Counted from the first letter of the stretch, positions 34,661 through 46,775 are shown. The stretch is 64,000 nt of DNA from Patella vulgata (GCF_932274485.2 NC_065881.2:10016613-10080612), one strand, 5' to 3'. Numbers and translations: made by a program. Notes: generated by a model from the sequence alone, not told the origin.

Positions 34661-35118
34661 CTGAAATGAAATGAAATGGGGTTTAACGTCCTACTGTTCT
34701 GTTCCGAACTGGGCTAATGAAGACGGGCATACGCCATATAGTGTGCTATGGGGGGAATTGTGCCCGCACAGCGGCACTACGGCCTACACTTATATCGAAT
34801 TCCAACTGTCAATGGATCTTGTACGTGCATGAGGGAAATTTTACCCGGGCAGCGGTACTACGGCCTACTCTTATATCGAATTCCAACTGCCAAGGGATCT
34901 TTTACATGCATGCCAATGTGTACACGGGACCTCGGTTTTTCGTCCCATCCGAACGACTAGACAGCTGTCTTTGTCAGACCCTCCGTCCTGCATCACTGAC
35001 AAGGGAGAACCACGCCGTAAAATCTGAATGAACTTTCTAGGCCAATGCAGGGATCCAACACCCGACCTCCAGGCTAGCGAACCAGCGTCTTACCCACTTA
35101 GCTACCGTGACCCCCCAA
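34661..35118 (-). mobile_element. SINE-B, full length with internal duplication
   Basis: Contains the GCAGCGGTACTACGGCCTAC and TATATCGAATTCCAACTG blocks twice. The head at the right retains both promoter-like boxes. Confidence 0.88.
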
Positions 35119-35795
35119 TTCGAGTAACTAAAATTACCACTTCAAATTCAATGTTGTTTTATTAACCGCCACTTCGGCTCCATATCAATCACTGAAATTA
35201 ACTCTAATGACAATAATATTATCATATCCTTAAAGACAGACGGAAACAGTTTCTTTTCCAAGTGTCTTTCACGGTCATTGATTGGATGGCAAGTGGCACG
35301 GATTCCATGGAAACACGTGGTGATTAAAGGAAACGCGGTCTTTGACTGTTGAAACTGATCTCCAGTTAATTAATGGGGCTTATTTAATCCATGGGTTGAG
35401 ATTTGTAACCTGGGCGACGGGGTAAGACAAGGCGACCCTTTTTCATGGCACGTTTTCCACGGATTCAATGAATGCGAGGAGATCAGTGTTTGGCCCCCGA
35501 CTTAACTCAGTATCAAATAACCGTAGAAGGCGATTCCTAGACGAATCGTCTTAACAAAATCTTTTAACAAAGTTTCAGACAAATGCTAGCTTTTATATTC
35601 AACGCAGACAAATCACAACAAGAACCGAGAATCGATGACTTAAAGACAGACTGGGTGATCGTGTAAGAAATAAAAGAAAAATAGATCAAGAAGATTTTTA
35701 CAACTTGATGTTGGTGTCTGATAGGGTTGGGGTTTCTTTGTATTGAAGGGTTACCACTGTAGTTCAGAGCATCTCTGTTCTGATTATATACGATA
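35119..35795. other. Gene-free stretch, unique and less AT-rich
   Basis: No exon recognised. The block 35270-35520 is complex and GC-richer than its surroundings, a possible regulatory or conserved non-coding stretch; this is only a guess. Confidence 0.3.
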
Positions 35796-35937
35796 GAAGA
35801 AATTAAATGAAATGGAGTTTAACGACCCACTGTTCTGCACCGACTGGGCTAATGAAGACGGGCATACGCCATACAGTGTGCTATAAGAGAAATTTTGCCC
35901 GGACAGCGGCACTACGGCCTATTCTAAGATTTCCAAT
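35796..35937 (-). mobile_element. SINE-B 3' half
   Basis: Reversed tail GAAATGGAGTTTAACG to GCGGCACTACGGCC. The rest is absent. Confidence 0.8.
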
Positions 35938-35997
35938 GATAAAAATGATAAAAATGCTGACGGTTCGGTTCATCAGTTTTTTATTGACACAAAACTG

Positions 35998-36237
35998 GCC
36001 GCGAGTTCACAAAGCATTCTCAGACTTAAGTTAAGAATTTACTCAACTTTCAATCACAAGTAAAGTTTATGAGAAATATCTTTGACCCAGAAACATAAAA
36101 CTTTGTACATAGTTTCTTATTGATGTATTTGATACATCAAAACTGTTTTATAAACGGCTATATTTTGGTTAAAATACGGCGAACAATTTTTTGTAATTTC
36201 TTAATTTAAGTCTGAGAATGCCTTGTGAAACCGGGAC
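35998..36237. repeat. MITE family H, copy 2
   Basis: Starts CTGGCCGCGAGTTCACAAAG and ends GCCTTGTGAAACCGGGACCAG, with inverted CATTCTCAGACTTAA arms. Interior ATTGATGTATTTGATACAT as in copy 1. Confidence 0.8.
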
Positions 36238-36480
36238 CAGGTCTAACAAGTTTGATTGTTGTTGGAAAGGAGTAAAGATCAAGGTCTATTTATATACAAC
36301 TAGTTTCAAGAACTTCTGTAAGAGAAGACGTTCAATTAGAACTATTTTGTTATTCAAAATATAAAAAAGAATTACCAAAAAAACATTTTTATTTTATTGG
36401 CGAAACAAAATACTGGCGAAACAAAATATATGGTGTAAAATTTAAATGAAAAACATCTGTCAAAAATGGAACCCAGGTTG

Positions 36481-36673
36481 AGAGAGAGAGAAATGGGGTT
36501 TAACGTTCACTCGACACAAACTAGGTCATTTCGGGACTAACATACGGTTTTAATTTTATTTACATAATTCGCTTGCGCGTAGGGATCTTTAGCAGTGGGA
36601 GGAAACCGGAGGACCCGGAGAAAACCCACGAGGTTGGACAGGCGACCCTACTCCTTGTCACGTACAACCGGGA
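36481..36673 (-). mobile_element. SINE-A, 5'-truncated, with short target-site duplication
   Basis: The GA run and tail at the left reach TTGTCACGTACAACCGGG. Flanks ACCCAGGTTGA and ACTCAGGTTGA agree except for one base. Confidence 0.85.
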
Positions 36674-37065
36674 ACTCAGGTTGAACACTGCCGACTAGGA
36701 ATAATTATTTGTAACAGATATGGATATCCTACACACCATATCCAAAATTTCAATGATTTTATAAGAAAATTGACAATATTTTTATGGATAATCGAAATGC
36801 CGACAATGAGGAAGTATAGCTTACACGGGTTTCAGTTTAAATTTATTTGATTGCATCGATATTTCATTATACCATGTAAAAGGATTAAACACAAGTTCTA
36901 ACAACTTATAAACGTCTTCTCCTTATAAAATGTTAATTGATGAGAATATTTGAAAGGATAGATACGAAGTTATACTTACAAGGGATTAATTATATATAAC
37001 TGAATAATGTGTACGCGAGTTCTGTAATTTGTAAGATAAGATTTTATTGTATCAATACGCCCATT

Positions 37066-37457
37066 TAACATACCTTATACAAGAGCTACCCGCCTATTGC
37101 AGGTCTTTTATAGGCCTTAAATGTTACATACACTATTAATTAGACATTTATTAACATGACAAGACAATAGTCAACTCTCGATGCCATCGGATATCTCCGA
37201 TATTAAGTAGATTAGAACGGTAAGGACATTTAATGATTTATTTTAAAAATGGAGAAGCGAGGCTAAGCTTCGAACAACCAGTACGGTGGTTAAAATCAAT
37301 GCACACATCTTGTCAAACCTCCAAAGGCTAATAACGTCGCTCAGAAAAGAGTAATTTGAATGATATTTTCAATATAATTTTGCATTATTTATTTTCGAAC
37401 TATTATAGCAAGAATGGCTACCCCGTTATCTATAAATCTTATATAATGTATCTTTAA
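37066..37457 (+). repeat. MITE family D, near complete
   Basis: TTAACATACCTTATACAAGAG at the left, ATAATGTATCTTTAA at the right. Interior subtype AAAATGGAG(A/G)AGCGAG shared with 53.6 kb. Confidence 0.78.
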
Positions 37458-37782
37458 GGGCAGCATACATGTTACTAAAATAAAAACAAAATGATAATAT
37501 AGTGCAATAGAACCAAAAAAAACTTTTCATGTAAACTGAATGATTTACAACAATTTAAAATACTGATGACGAAAAAAAATATAGAAATTTTAAAATGTTT
37601 AGGAGCTTTTGTACACAATTCGTTCATCTCTTTGTAAAGATGTGTATCTTTGTTATGTCCATGTATTTATCCTTTGTTTGTTTCATGTATATTTCTATTA
37701 TTTTACTATTTGTATATGCACATAATCTTGTAAGGTTTTTTTTATGCAATAAAGTTTATTCTTCTTCTTCTTCTCTGTAGTA

Positions 37783-37950
37783 AGTACGTGACTAGGAGTA
37801 GGGTCGCCTGTCCAACCTAGTGGGTTTTCTCCAGGTCCTCCGGTTTTCTCCCACTGCTAAAGACTCCTACGCGCAAGCAAATTATTGAAATAAAATTCAA
37901 ACCATATGTTAGTCCCGAAATGACCTAGTTTGTGTCGAGTGGACGTTAAA

Positions 37951-37984
<34 letters not shown>
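37783..37984 (+). mobile_element. SINE-A, 5'-truncated
   Basis: From the ACGTGACTAGGAGTAGGG part to GGACGTTAAACCCC and a 28-bp CT run. Possible CTCTGTAGT flanking repeat. Confidence 0.85.
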
Positions 37985-37987
<3 letters not shown>

Positions 37988-38498
37988 GTGAAATTCTGAG
38001 ATAAATCGGTCAGAAATTGTATAAAGATGATGACGCCATGAAGAAACACTGGGCGTCTTTATTTCTCTGTACTTAAGATTGTATGAATACCGTTAGAATC
38101 GTGTGATGAGTTTTTCCTGTTATTTCTTGCCAGAGGTGATTGTGTCAGTTTTCAATGATCTGTTGACCTTTTCAAATACCAACAACATACTTCCAACATA
38201 TTTAATCTTAATAGGCTAGCAATTTTGTGTGTTTAATATAAATATTTAGCCAATTGAATAGGGTTTTTTCCCTTATAAATTGAAATTCGTGTCAATTGTG
38301 TATAAGGGCGGGGGCCGTTTATGTATCGGATTTAATGTTTATTTTATGGGGATGTATTTTATCATATTATCTAATATAATGTCGTAATTCAGTTTTACTG
38401 GCCAAAAAAATTATCGACCAAGATTTTCTTTTAAATATAACCAAATCAAATTATGTTTTATGACCCATCTGATATCATATTATAATAATTATCAAAAG

Positions 38499-38803
38499 TG
38501 AAATGAAATGAAATGGGGTTTAACGTCCTACTGTTCTGCTCTGAACTGGGCTAATGAAGACGGGCATACGCAATACAGTGTGCTATGGGGGAAATTTTGC
38601 CCGGACAGCGGCACTACGGCATACTCTTACATCGAATTTCAAATCCCAATGGATCTTTTACGTGCATGCCAATGTGTACACGAGACCTCGGTTTTTCGTC
38701 CCATCCGAACGACTAGACAGCTGTCCAGGCCCTCCGTCCTGCATCACTGACAAGGGAGAACCACGCCGGAAAATCTGGATGAACTTTCTCAGTCAATGCA
38801 ATT
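38499..38803 (-). mobile_element. SINE-B, head missing
   Basis: Starts with GAAATGAAATGAAATGGGG and ends at GAACTTTCTCAGTCAATGCA, just before the B box. Confidence 0.88.
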
Positions 38804-38890
38804 AGGAAAATTCACCGAGTATTCAGATTGTTGGAGATGTTCAGATTTGATCGTTTTCCGTGATCTAACTTTAATAATTCATTTTTATAA

Positions 38891-38930
38891 TATCATGGAC
38901 CTTATAATATGTATTACAAGGTCCATGATA
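38891..38930. repeat. Perfect-looking short hairpin
   Basis: Arms ATCATGGACCTT(A)TAAT and ATTA(C)AAGGTCCATGAT with a 4-base loop. No element or gene can be tied to it. Confidence 0.6.
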
Positions 38931-41263
38931 ATATCCAATCAATTCGTACATCAATTATTCGCAAAGGTAAAAATAAACCTGTTTTTTTTCTCTCTTCCAG
39001 AATCCAGATTCTCTGTAATAACAGCCTCCATAAGTAGGCATGTATACATACACGAAGGCCAAGTGGCTGTACTTATAACACAGCGTTCTCTATTACCCCT
39101 CTATTACAAACGATATAAGCATTTTATACACAGATAAGCCGCTTAATACAAATATTATTACACCAAATTCAACAGCTCCAGTGTAATAGGCATTTCAAGC
39201 TGTCAATCAAAGTAGTGTCAGGCTGGTAGTTTATAACGAGGCTATTAAATCACTAATGGATGATTTGACACTTCCGGGCTGTGGAACTTTATTTAGAGAC
39301 TATTGTCTCCATATCACTTTGTTTAAGATAGAACAATCATATTATTATTATATTACTATATACTGTTAACATTGGCATCATTCAAAACACGGCTCGAGTG
39401 TGGCCCGCGGCACATCACATCGTCCCTGGACACCACACAACTGTACAAACAAAATGAAATATTTATGATAAGGGGTTAACTCTGATCAGTTTTTGTCTTA
39501 AACACACAGCATGTCATACGAGACCACACTCACAAATCAGAACATTGTTCTGAAAAAAAAAAAAAAAAAAAATGCCTGTTTGGAGTTTGTATTCTACCCA
39601 CGATGCAAGAGATTTAGAAAATATGAACCTGCAACAAAATGAAATGGCATATTAGAAAAGATCTTTTGGACTTACAAGGACTTTTTAATTTTTGTGTTTT
39701 TACCAATTTTTTCAATCCTTTAAGTTTATATAACCTAATTAAATCAACATAAAAGATCTAGACTTATGGCAAATAGTGTAATTATTTTTGGGCAATTTAT
39801 ATTTATTAACGTGACAACCCCATGATCAACTCTCTTTAAATCATCGACTGGAAGAGATTTAAATGGTTATAGCCCCCCACCCCACCCCACCGAGATTTAG
39901 ATATTTAATCTTAGCTGAATAAAATATTGCTTAAATGAACTAAACATACTAATAATACATGATTTAAAATATCGGAAAGTAGATGAATTTTAATTAAAAT
40001 ATAACCCTTTGGCTTGTTTTCTGAATCCTTCCATTTTGGACAATGTATGTTTTTAACATGGATCTTATCTGCACAAAATATTGCTTAAATGAACTGAACA
40101 TTCTAATAATACATGATTTAAAATATCGGAAAGTCTGTTGAAACCTTTTATTTGAATACACGTTGTCATTTATATCATTCTGAATTTAGTTTAGGGTTTG
40201 GTTTTTTTTTTGTATCTAGCTTCATCGAACAGTAATTATTGTGATTTATTCAAGGATAAAAGGTCAACAACTTTCTATTAAGTCCAAGATGTGTCTTGAA
40301 GATTGAGCGAAAGTGAAGAAAATGACAAGGACGGCTTTCCATCTGTGAGACGGAAGAGACAATTTAAGACGGACGGTTACGATCATTGATTAAACGATAA
40401 CCAACATCGACAAGACGATTAAACAGCAACTTGGGGCATTTTCACAGTGTTGAACACCATACATCACCGTTTCACTCATCTCGACAAGCCAATTAAAACC
40501 TACAACTTGTCCGCTTTCACACCATCGCCATCTATGCAGCTTCACCAGTGTCCATTGGCTCTATTCTATTACACGCGTCAGTGCTCTTAGATTGTTGTTT
40601 CACGTCTATGCTGATTTTCCTTGTATCTTGTTTAATGGAGAGTTAGCCGCAGTTTGTTCATGTCTTGTCTCATTTCACTGGTCACCGATGACAAATCTTT
40701 TAGTTTTCCAGATCGACAATAGTTCATCGCTCCAGTCATTCCATCAAGCAATGTCCTTAAATGCCATGATTGAAAATAACATATAGTACCATCCTTCTAT
40801 TAAAATAGAAAACCTCAGTAAATTCTTTATTGATACGGGCATTTCCAAACCGAATTAGTTCAAACACGAAAACAAGGAAACAAAAAAGTGACGTGTCTGG
40901 TGCTTTTTCTCTCAAGGTCCAACACATAAAAAAACGAGTCACACCCAGCACCGGGTCAAATAGCGATTTAATACGTAATGATACAGGGGTTTTCAAACCG
41001 AATACGCTAAAATCTGAAAATAAGGAAACGAATAGAATAGAACCGAGTCAAGACACCAATATGAGTTTAAAAAATTGTCCCTTAGATCAACCCTCGGAAC
41101 CAGATTTTTGCTCGCCACGCTAACAGCTTCCGACCGCCAATCCCCAATATGAATTTAGTTCCGACGGCCATGTAACTCTCTGATTCTGCGAATCTTTGCT
41201 AGGTGAGCCTTTGAGTGGGAGCACTGGTGGAGAATTCTAATTCAAACAACTCAATATTTATTA
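38931..41263. other. Gene-free stretch with two small duplications
   Basis: A block containing ATACATGATTTAAAATATCG occurs at about 39924-39985 and 40076-40140. Another with AAACCGAAT and GAAAA(C/T)AAGGAAAC occurs at about 40832-40890 and 40980-41035. A family D scrap lies at 39806-39862 and an A-run at 39554-39572. The open frame at 40830-41123 spans the second duplication, and its two copies are in different frames, so I do not call it a gene. Confidence 0.45.
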
Positions 41264-41852
41264 ATTATTTCTTATTAAAAGGGTTTTGTAAATATTATCA
41301 ACAATACACCCCCCCCAAAAATCTCTAAAGCATTCATTACGGAAAACACGGTGTTTGTTATTGATTGTTGAACCAAGGACTTGGTGGAACTAGGAAATTT
41401 TACGTCAGCCCCGTGCGTCCCCTACATCAAGTTATTAAAGGGTTTTGTAAATATTATCAACAAAATCACCCCAAAAAATCTCTAAAGCTTACAATACAAT
41501 GTTTGACTCTGTGGTGCTAAACAAGAGCCGTTTCATTACGGAAAACACAGTGTTCTTTATTGCTTGCTGAACCAACGACTTTGTGGAACTAGGAAATTTA
41601 ACGCCAGCCCCGTGCGTCCCCTACATCAAGTTATTAAAGGGTTTTGTATATATTATCAACAAAATCACCAAAAAAAAATCCCTAAAGCTTACAATACAAT
41701 GTTTGACTCGGTAGTGCTAAACAAGAGCCGTTTCATTAAGGAAAACACAGTGTTCGTTATTGCTTGCCGAACCAACGACTTGGTGGAACTAGGAAATTTA
41801 ACGCCAGCCCCGTGCGTCCCTTACATCAAGTTATTAAGGAATATTTGTATAT
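41264..41852 (+). repeat. Tandem array, about 200-bp unit, with MATH/TRAF-like coding trace
   Basis: Three units repeat GTTATTAAAGGGTTTTGTA and GGAACTAGGAAATTTAACG; the first has an internal deletion. In units two and three the + strand reads FDSVVLNKSRFI(T/K)ENTVF, which resembles the end of a MATH (TRAF C-terminal) domain, where the family has VL...YIKDDTIFI...DL. Units one and two have a stop where unit three has Arg. Best seen as a decaying, amplified exon fragment; the family call is tentative. Confidence 0.5.
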
Positions 41853-41981
41853 TGACATGTTTAGCGCTAAGACCTAACAATTTAATACACAGTTTATGTC
41901 TGCAATAAACAACGCAGTTGAGAAATTAAATGTCTGTTAAATTTGATTAAACTACCTCGTTTATTTCCTCTCGATGTATAG

Positions 41982-42125
41982 TCATCGATCTATGGGTATC
42001 ACGTGATCGATAAAGCTCCGGTAGACGGCAGTGATGTGAACATTGAGTGCGATAAGGGGTCGTCATCAGATTCTAATCACCTCGTGTTAACATTGTCGAT
42101 ACCATTCCAACAAGCGATACAGTAG
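41982..42125 (+). CDS. Candidate terminal exon of an unassigned gene
   Basis: A pyrimidine-rich tract and AG at 41980-41981 precede 47 open codons ending in TAG. The peptide begins SSIYGYHVIDKAPVDGSDVN and ends LTLSIPFQQAIQ. Its composition (Asp, Ser, Val, Ile, His) is coding-like and its GC content is higher than the flanks. No domain recognised and no matching upstream exon certain. A chance open frame of this length is possible. Confidence 0.3.
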   Translation, partial: SSIYGYHVIDKAPVDGSDVNIECDKGSSSDSNHLVLTLSIPFQQAIQ

Positions 42126-42770
42126 CGTCAATATTTCAGGAAAATTTAATTCCAATTTTCCGCAAGTCTGGTTGGCAATTCTACACTTGACAATTTTGTA
42201 ATGAAGCTGTCACTGTGATGAGGGATGGAAGCTGATAGCAAGGTGGCTGAAAATCACCCGAAAATTACGATCCCAACACAATTTGCTGCTTATCTAACGA
42301 GACTCTCACGAGATCTTTATTTTACATATTAGGCTTTCATGTGCCTGGTTAAGATGTCACATTGACAAGACGAGAATTAACGAGATTTTCCCGTTGAAAG
42401 ATTTTTAGTTGTACTGACGTTTCTTGGTGATTTGTTTTAGGGAAATGAATGAAATGAAATGGGGTTTAACGTCTTGGCTCCGACTAAACTAATGAAGACG
42501 GATTTATTTTGTGAGTTTGCTGTAATGATTGTATTTATTTAACTTCAGTATTACTTCCGACATTTTCTATTTTTTCCAGTTAAGACACAATATTGATTTG
42601 ATTCCAAGAGTATTGTATAAGCCTATATGAAAGCTGGGGATAAAAATGTCAGTCATAGATTGTTGTTTTTATTTTCGTATAATCCACATGCAATGCATCA
42701 TTGACAGCACGCAAGTTAAACTCGATTTAAAAAAAATGTCTATCTGTGATTTCTCGCATATCTTTTATCT
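42126..42770. other. Gene-free stretch with a SINE-B tail
   Basis: A reversed SINE-B 3' end (GAAATGAAATGGGGTTTAAC to TAATGAAGACGGA) lies at 42445-42502. The rest is unassigned. Confidence 0.5.
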
Positions 42771-43172
42771 TTAAAGAAACATTATGGGAGATTAGATAAC
42801 GAGCTGGCAGTTCTCACTATAATAATTAAAAACTAGATAATGTAAAGGGTATTTGCTGCAAATTTCAGTCAAATTGATCCACTATGAGCCGAGGCTTTAG
42901 CGATTGAATTTTCGGCCTAGCCTCGATCATTATTACTAAAGTCGGTAGGATAAAAAACATAGTCTCGATTATCCATTTCATGATTTAATTGTGAATGGAA
43001 GTTGAACAGCAAATCGGAACCTAATCCAATAAACATCACAGGCTAGCGATGCCATCGAGAGTTGATTATGGTCTGGCTAAGTTAACTAATGTCTAATAAT
43101 TTAGATAACATTTCAGACCTAAAGAAAAACCTGCAATAGGCAGATTTAGCTCTTGCCTCATGTATGTTTAAA
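42771..43172 (-). repeat. MITE family D, complete
   Basis: TTAAAGAAACATTATGGGAG to CTCATGTATGTTTAA, with TTAA at both ends. All interior family blocks are present. It abuts family E directly. Confidence 0.85.
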
Positions 43173-43437
43173 GGAGCTAAATCGCTAATATTTGGGACCT
43201 AGAAATTGATACAAATGGGTCGCAACGCATATAATAATGTTATATGAATGAATATAAACTGATTTACATTCAATCGTTACTTTAATTTCAAATCAATTAT
43301 GTTCGGCAAAATACCCTAGAAGTCTCAATCAAATGGCAATCTCTGGCGTCTGGTTATTCTAGTGTACACAGATGGTATTTATTGCGCATGCTCTTCAGAT
43401 AATGACAAACCGGTCTCAATTGACTTCAACCAACCAA
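43169..43437 (+). repeat. MITE family E, copy 1
   Basis: TTTAAAGGAGCTAAATCGC, then TTGGGACCTAGAAATTGA and ACAAATGGGTCGCAACGCAT. Shared in reverse with 48935-49178. Its first bases overlap the TTAA of the neighbouring family D copy. Confidence 0.75.
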
Positions 43438-43862
43438 ATCATGACATTTCCGATCTCATTGTCACGCCAATAGAAAAGAGTAAAGACTAAGAGCGATTTT
43501 GAAACTCCAGAAGAAATTAAAACGTTTAGACTAACGAGAAAAATTCTGGATTGACAAACTGAAAACAACTGCCCCCCCCCCCCGCCAAGGTTTGAATATT
43601 CATACGACTAACGCAATAGCCCCTTTTGTAGTCCCATTTAGCGCAACAGCAGCAAGTGCATCCAAAATCATCAGAAAATACTATAATGATGTCCAGGAAA
43701 ATCACCTGAAAATCTTCACACAGAAACTTATAATTGTAAATTCTAAAAATAAAAATCTAAACGACATCTTAGTGCACAGTAAATTAGACTAAATAACACC
43801 AGTTCTCGCCATAACCCAAAGCAAAGAATATATCAAACCCTAGCCCTAACCCTTAGCTTGCG

Positions 43863-44029
43863 GCTGTGGTTTCGAGATAGGGGCGCCTTCCCAACCTCGT
43901 GTGTTTAATCCGGGTACTCCGGTTTCCTCCTACAGGAAAGACCCCTGCGCATGCGCTAAGATAATAACAAAAAAGAGACTTGTCTGCGATATCAACTTCG
44001 GTGGAAGCGGACGTTAAACAACAACAACA
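43863..44029 (+). mobile_element. SINE-C, 5'-truncated
   Basis: The middle is of the same type as SINE-A (CCAACCTCGTGTGTTTAATC, then ACTCCGGTTTCCTCC). It continues with GAGACTTGTCTGCGATATCA and ends GGACGTTAAACAACAACAAC. A third SINE type sharing the tail core. Confidence 0.82.
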
Positions 44030-44520
44030 TTATTTCTGTACCTGGTGGTGGTTAAATGGTAACACTGACCATATAACCAGCACGTGGCCTGTGTGGAAGA
44101 TAAAAACCATCAATACCATTGTTTTGTAAACTTTGTGATAACAACATACTTACAATGATGAAGGTAAGTAGCATGGGGCACGCGCTGGTCGCCATGGCCG
44201 AATTAAATTATCTCCCTTATCTTGTTTACTGGTCATCAAAAGGTGGACAACTGATACATCTTAGAAGGTGGTCCTCTTAAAGCCACGAGGAGGACACGCG
44301 CAAATTATAATAAGCAATCTTTATTTATAAGAAGAAATTAGTACCTTCACATTTTTGTCACTATCGCATACTTATCACGTGATTTATTCGTCTGTCTGCA
44401 TCTTCAAAGGTATTCTGTGGAATATTTTGTTCTTTCTGGTGATTTTTATACTCATATAAATTGTTAAGGAGTCGTGAAAGATGTAGACGGGATTAAGCCT
44501 GCCTGAATTTGTTTTGTTGG

Positions 44521-44720
44521 TTAGATCTATTTAAAAAGGCCAACTTCAAGTTTGGTCAAAAGTCACGAGATGTTCACAGGGCTAGCGCTTAACCCTGGAC
44601 TTAGCCCTAACGCTTACCCTAACTCTAATCTACAATCTCGCCAACAATCACGTGTCGTTACCTTATTTACATCTCAGCGACCTTGACGAAATCTTGAGTT
44701 AGCCTTAAAAATTAGATCTA
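44521..44720. repeat. MITE family I with telomere-like core
   Basis: Ends TTAGATCTATTTAAAAAGGC and CTTAAAAATTAGATCTA. The core has degenerate CCCTAA repeats (TTAGCCCTAACGCTTACC), in reverse relative to 11.2 kb. Confidence 0.75.
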
Positions 44721-44828
44721 GCCTTGTTTGGTTATGTTCTCAGTCAGTTTAGTCTTCCATTCGTATTTTCAAATTTAATTTCAGCAACAAAAAAGAGTAA
44801 GTGTCAAAAATTAAATACAATAAACTAT

Positions 44829-45126
44829 ATGAAATGAAATGAAATGGGGTTTAACGTCCTACTGTTCTGCTCCGACTGGGCTAATGAAGACGGGATATGC
44901 CATACAGTGTGCTATGACGGAAATTTTGCCTGAGCAGCGGCACTATGGCCTACTCTTATATCGAATTCCATCTGCCAAGGGATCTTTTACGTGTATGCCA
45001 GTGAAAAACACGGGACCTCGGTTTTCCGTTCCATCCCAACGACCAGACAGCTGTTCGTGTCAGAATAAACTATATACATCATTAGCCCAGTTGGTGCAGA
45101 AAAGTAGGACGTCAAACCCCATTTCA
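44829..45126 (-). mobile_element. SINE-B (minus), head missing, next to a second SINE-B tail (plus)
   Basis: 44829-45064 is a reversed copy ending near CAGCTGTTCGTGTCAG. 45072-45126 is a tail in the forward sense (TTAGCCCAGTTGGTGCAG to ACCCCATTTC). Confidence 0.82.
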
Positions 45127-45212
45127 TCAAAAGTATATAGGTCGTACATTAAATAATGTCCAGTCCATATCAAGTTACATGTATAATCCGTTAGTATCAC
45201 AGTTCATTCATA

Positions 45213-45303
45213 TCTCCCTGCATTGGCCGAGAAAGTTCATTGGGATTTTCCGACGTGGTTTCCTATTGTCAGTGGTGCAGAACGGGGGGCTGACAAGTAC
45301 AGC
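45213..45303 (+). mobile_element. SINE-B 5' body fragment
   Basis: TCCCTGCATTGGCCGAGAAAG to GGGGGCTGACAAGTACAGC. Head and tail absent. Confidence 0.78.
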
Positions 45304-46617
45304 TAGCTGCGAATCCCAAAAAGGAGCTCAAAATCAACAGCGGAGGTAACTTGATCCAATTCGTTTCTTACAAAGGGTTCTCATAAATACATTTCATCAA
45401 CGTGTGTCTTATTAACCACTTCCTTGGGAAAATTTAAATTTAAGAAATTTAAAATGCTAATTTATTCCATGAAAAGATATCAAAATGTGTCGTGCGTCAT
45501 GCTTTCTTTTCTTATACGTAAAGCTTGTGGCTTGAAGATTGGATAAAATTGGTATTAAAAATGAATATTGTTTGCCATACATTGTAATCAGTGTTGACAT
45601 TACTGGTGCCACATCCCACTAATTGCAAAAATATCATACAAAACTAATTCATCTAATTGAATAATGTACTTCTTTGTTTGTCTTTTAATCATTCGGATAT
45701 CTTTTGATTGTTCCGCCTGCCGGGAAATGTGTTTTCTTTTATTCGGTGGTTTGACTCGCACAGATGTTGAATTCTTGTACCGCTACAAGCAAATAATCGT
45801 CTTGGAGGGAAATTATCACGCCTCGACGATTTCCAATAGAGTTTGCGGCTTGGCACAAGCCAATCACTGATGGTGTCCATTTTTTAATGAATATTTCCCA
45901 TCAATCAAAAATTATCAGAAATCATCTTCGTAAATTTTACAAAATTTCTTGAAAAATCTCCCAAGAGGTCAGGTTTGCGGTTTAATAGCCTTATCAAGCC
46001 ATCAGAAATCGTTTGTTGTGGTTGAAGCGATAGACATCCTACATTTAATTCAATTGACGGTGGTATTATAGAAATTCTCGGCTTCTTTGATTGTTTAATT
46101 ATCTTTAGATATAAACGAGTCATAACAACACGTAATCGTAATATCGATAGCAGAAATAATTTGGTTAATGTTCATTACGGTATGGCGGATAGTTAGGCCA
46201 AGGAACTAAAAGCGAATTATGGCGGAGACGAGAGAGTCGCTAGCTGGTGTAACTTTGTTCAAAAACAAATTGGAAATTGGTACGAAATTAACACAAAGAA
46301 ACTGAGTTAGGGTTGGTATATAATAATAAGGACGAGGCATTTTCAATTTCAACAGAAAAAAAAATGTAAGCCATTTCATATAATAATAGGTCACATTAAA
46401 GGACATAGGCCCACTACTAGGCTGATCCCGCAAAGATTGGTCAACAATTTTTATTTATATAAAGATTAATACGCTTTATTTACCAGATTGACCAATATAA
46501 TGTCTTGGAATTTATTTAGAAAGTTTTTTCTCAGAGTTATTTCAATCAGGAATGTGCAAGAATTACATGTTTGTTAAAACTCAACGTGCAAGGGTTTCAT
46601 TTGGATTTTGTTGCTCT
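45304..46617. other. Gene-free stretch, no recognised content
   Basis: Open frames on both strands at about 45664-45880 show no recognisable domain or splice context. Confidence 0.45.
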
Positions 46618-46775
46618 GTTACTAAGGCACTGAATCCGAGATCCTAGGTTCGACCCGGTTGTTGGGCGAGAAAATATATATCAGCGAGGTTTCAGTGGTA
46701 CAGGACGGGGAAATCTGGCAAGGAATGGGGTCTACTCGTCCATGATGACGTACATGTAAAATAGCCCTGGACGAG
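46618..46775 (+). mobile_element. Old SINE-B-like remnant
   Basis: A B-box-like TAGGTTCGACCCGGTTGTTG, then GTGGTACAGGACGGGGAAATC and AATAGCCCTGG keep the family B order but are heavily diverged. Confidence 0.5.

Noticed and set aside
40830-41123. 97-codon Lys/Ser-rich frame
   Set aside because: It spans a 148-bp duplication whose two copies are read in different frames, so the frame is not conserved.
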